NCBI RefSeq assembly: GCF_900130015.1
Contig: NZ_FQXS01000002.1
Coordinates: forward strand, 62,001 to 126,000
Direction: 5' to 3'
DNA: 64,000 nt
Source: Desulfofustis glycolicus DSM 9705
GTDB lineage: Bacteria > Desulfobacterota > Desulfobulbia > Desulfobulbales > Desulfocapsaceae
A program made the translations under genes and the position numbers. Shown in pieces: positions 63,999-64,000 of this stretch. The notes under the pieces were generated by a model. The model was not told the DNA's origin. It ran no database searches and worked only from the letters and a program-made list of their open reading frames with translations. Each line of letters begins with the position of its first letter. The stretch's first letter is position 1.

Positions 63999-64000
63999 GC

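Overview
The window reads as a chromosomal segment of a Gram-negative, probably anaerobic bacterium, most likely a Desulfobacterota member of the Desulfobulbales type. This is inferred from gene content, not from a marker-gene search: a split archaeal-type glutamate synthase with ferredoxin domains, two TatA-type genes, a periplasmic rhodanese with an in-frame UGA at its catalytic position, FabL-type enoyl reductase, two class A penicillin-binding proteins, MltD and several lipoproteins. GC content is high throughout and I see no prophage, insertion-sequence transposase, integron or CRISPR array.

Layout. 1-1.85 kb: arsenic operon arsR-arsC-acr3 on the minus strand with a visible promoter and operator; arsC carries a one-base frameshift. 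2-9 kb: minus-strand cluster of an oversized class A PBP, a large lipoprotein and a RelA/SpoT-like protein of unknown role. 9.3-12.6 kb: plus-strand mltD, TraB-family protein, yhbY. 12.8-14.6 kb: putative seleno-rhodanese (minus) and a family III CoA-transferase (plus) preceded by two operator-like palindromes. 15-26.4 kb: the translation/RNA superoperon rimP-nusA-ylxR-infB-rbfA-nrnA-truB-rpsO-pnp-dut-yycJ on the minus strand, headed upstream by tRNA-Gly(CCC). 27.5-34.7 kb: topB, rsfS, thrC, punA, mtaD and two tatA genes on the plus strand. 35-40.2 kb: three-gene glutamate synthase. 40.4-45.4 kb: a kinase/FHA-like/phosphatase fusion, then DUF47-pit phosphate uptake. 45.5-51.2 kb: a second class A PBP divergent from mutL, a 3D-domain lipoprotein and trmFO. 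51.3-56.5 kb: a TOPRIM/DnaB-like primase-helicase and a 1128-residue HEAT/cNMP/PilZ protein. 56.8-64 kb: maf, a small cNMP-binding protein, a diguanylate cyclase, a transglutaminase-like protein, an ABC exporter pair and fabL.

Working together. thrC, punA and mtaD form a tight run suggesting linked threonine and purine/methylthioadenosine salvage. The 53-59 kb stretch combines a c-di-GMP synthase having an intact inhibitory site with a PilZ protein having an intact binding motif, plus two cNMP-type domains. Murein enzymes (two PBPs, MltD, 3D-domain lipoprotein) are scattered through the window.

Intergenic DNA is rich in repeats: a 150-bp MITE-like element with terminal inverted repeats (three copies and a remnant), a structured GC-rich block of about 150 bp, a small hairpin (GGGACAGG/CCTGTCCC) at gene 3' ends and a further AT-richer module, often found next to each other as mosaics. 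The observations most worth testing are the seleno-rhodanese, the kinase-FHA-phosphatase fusion, the RelA-like protein and the MITE family.
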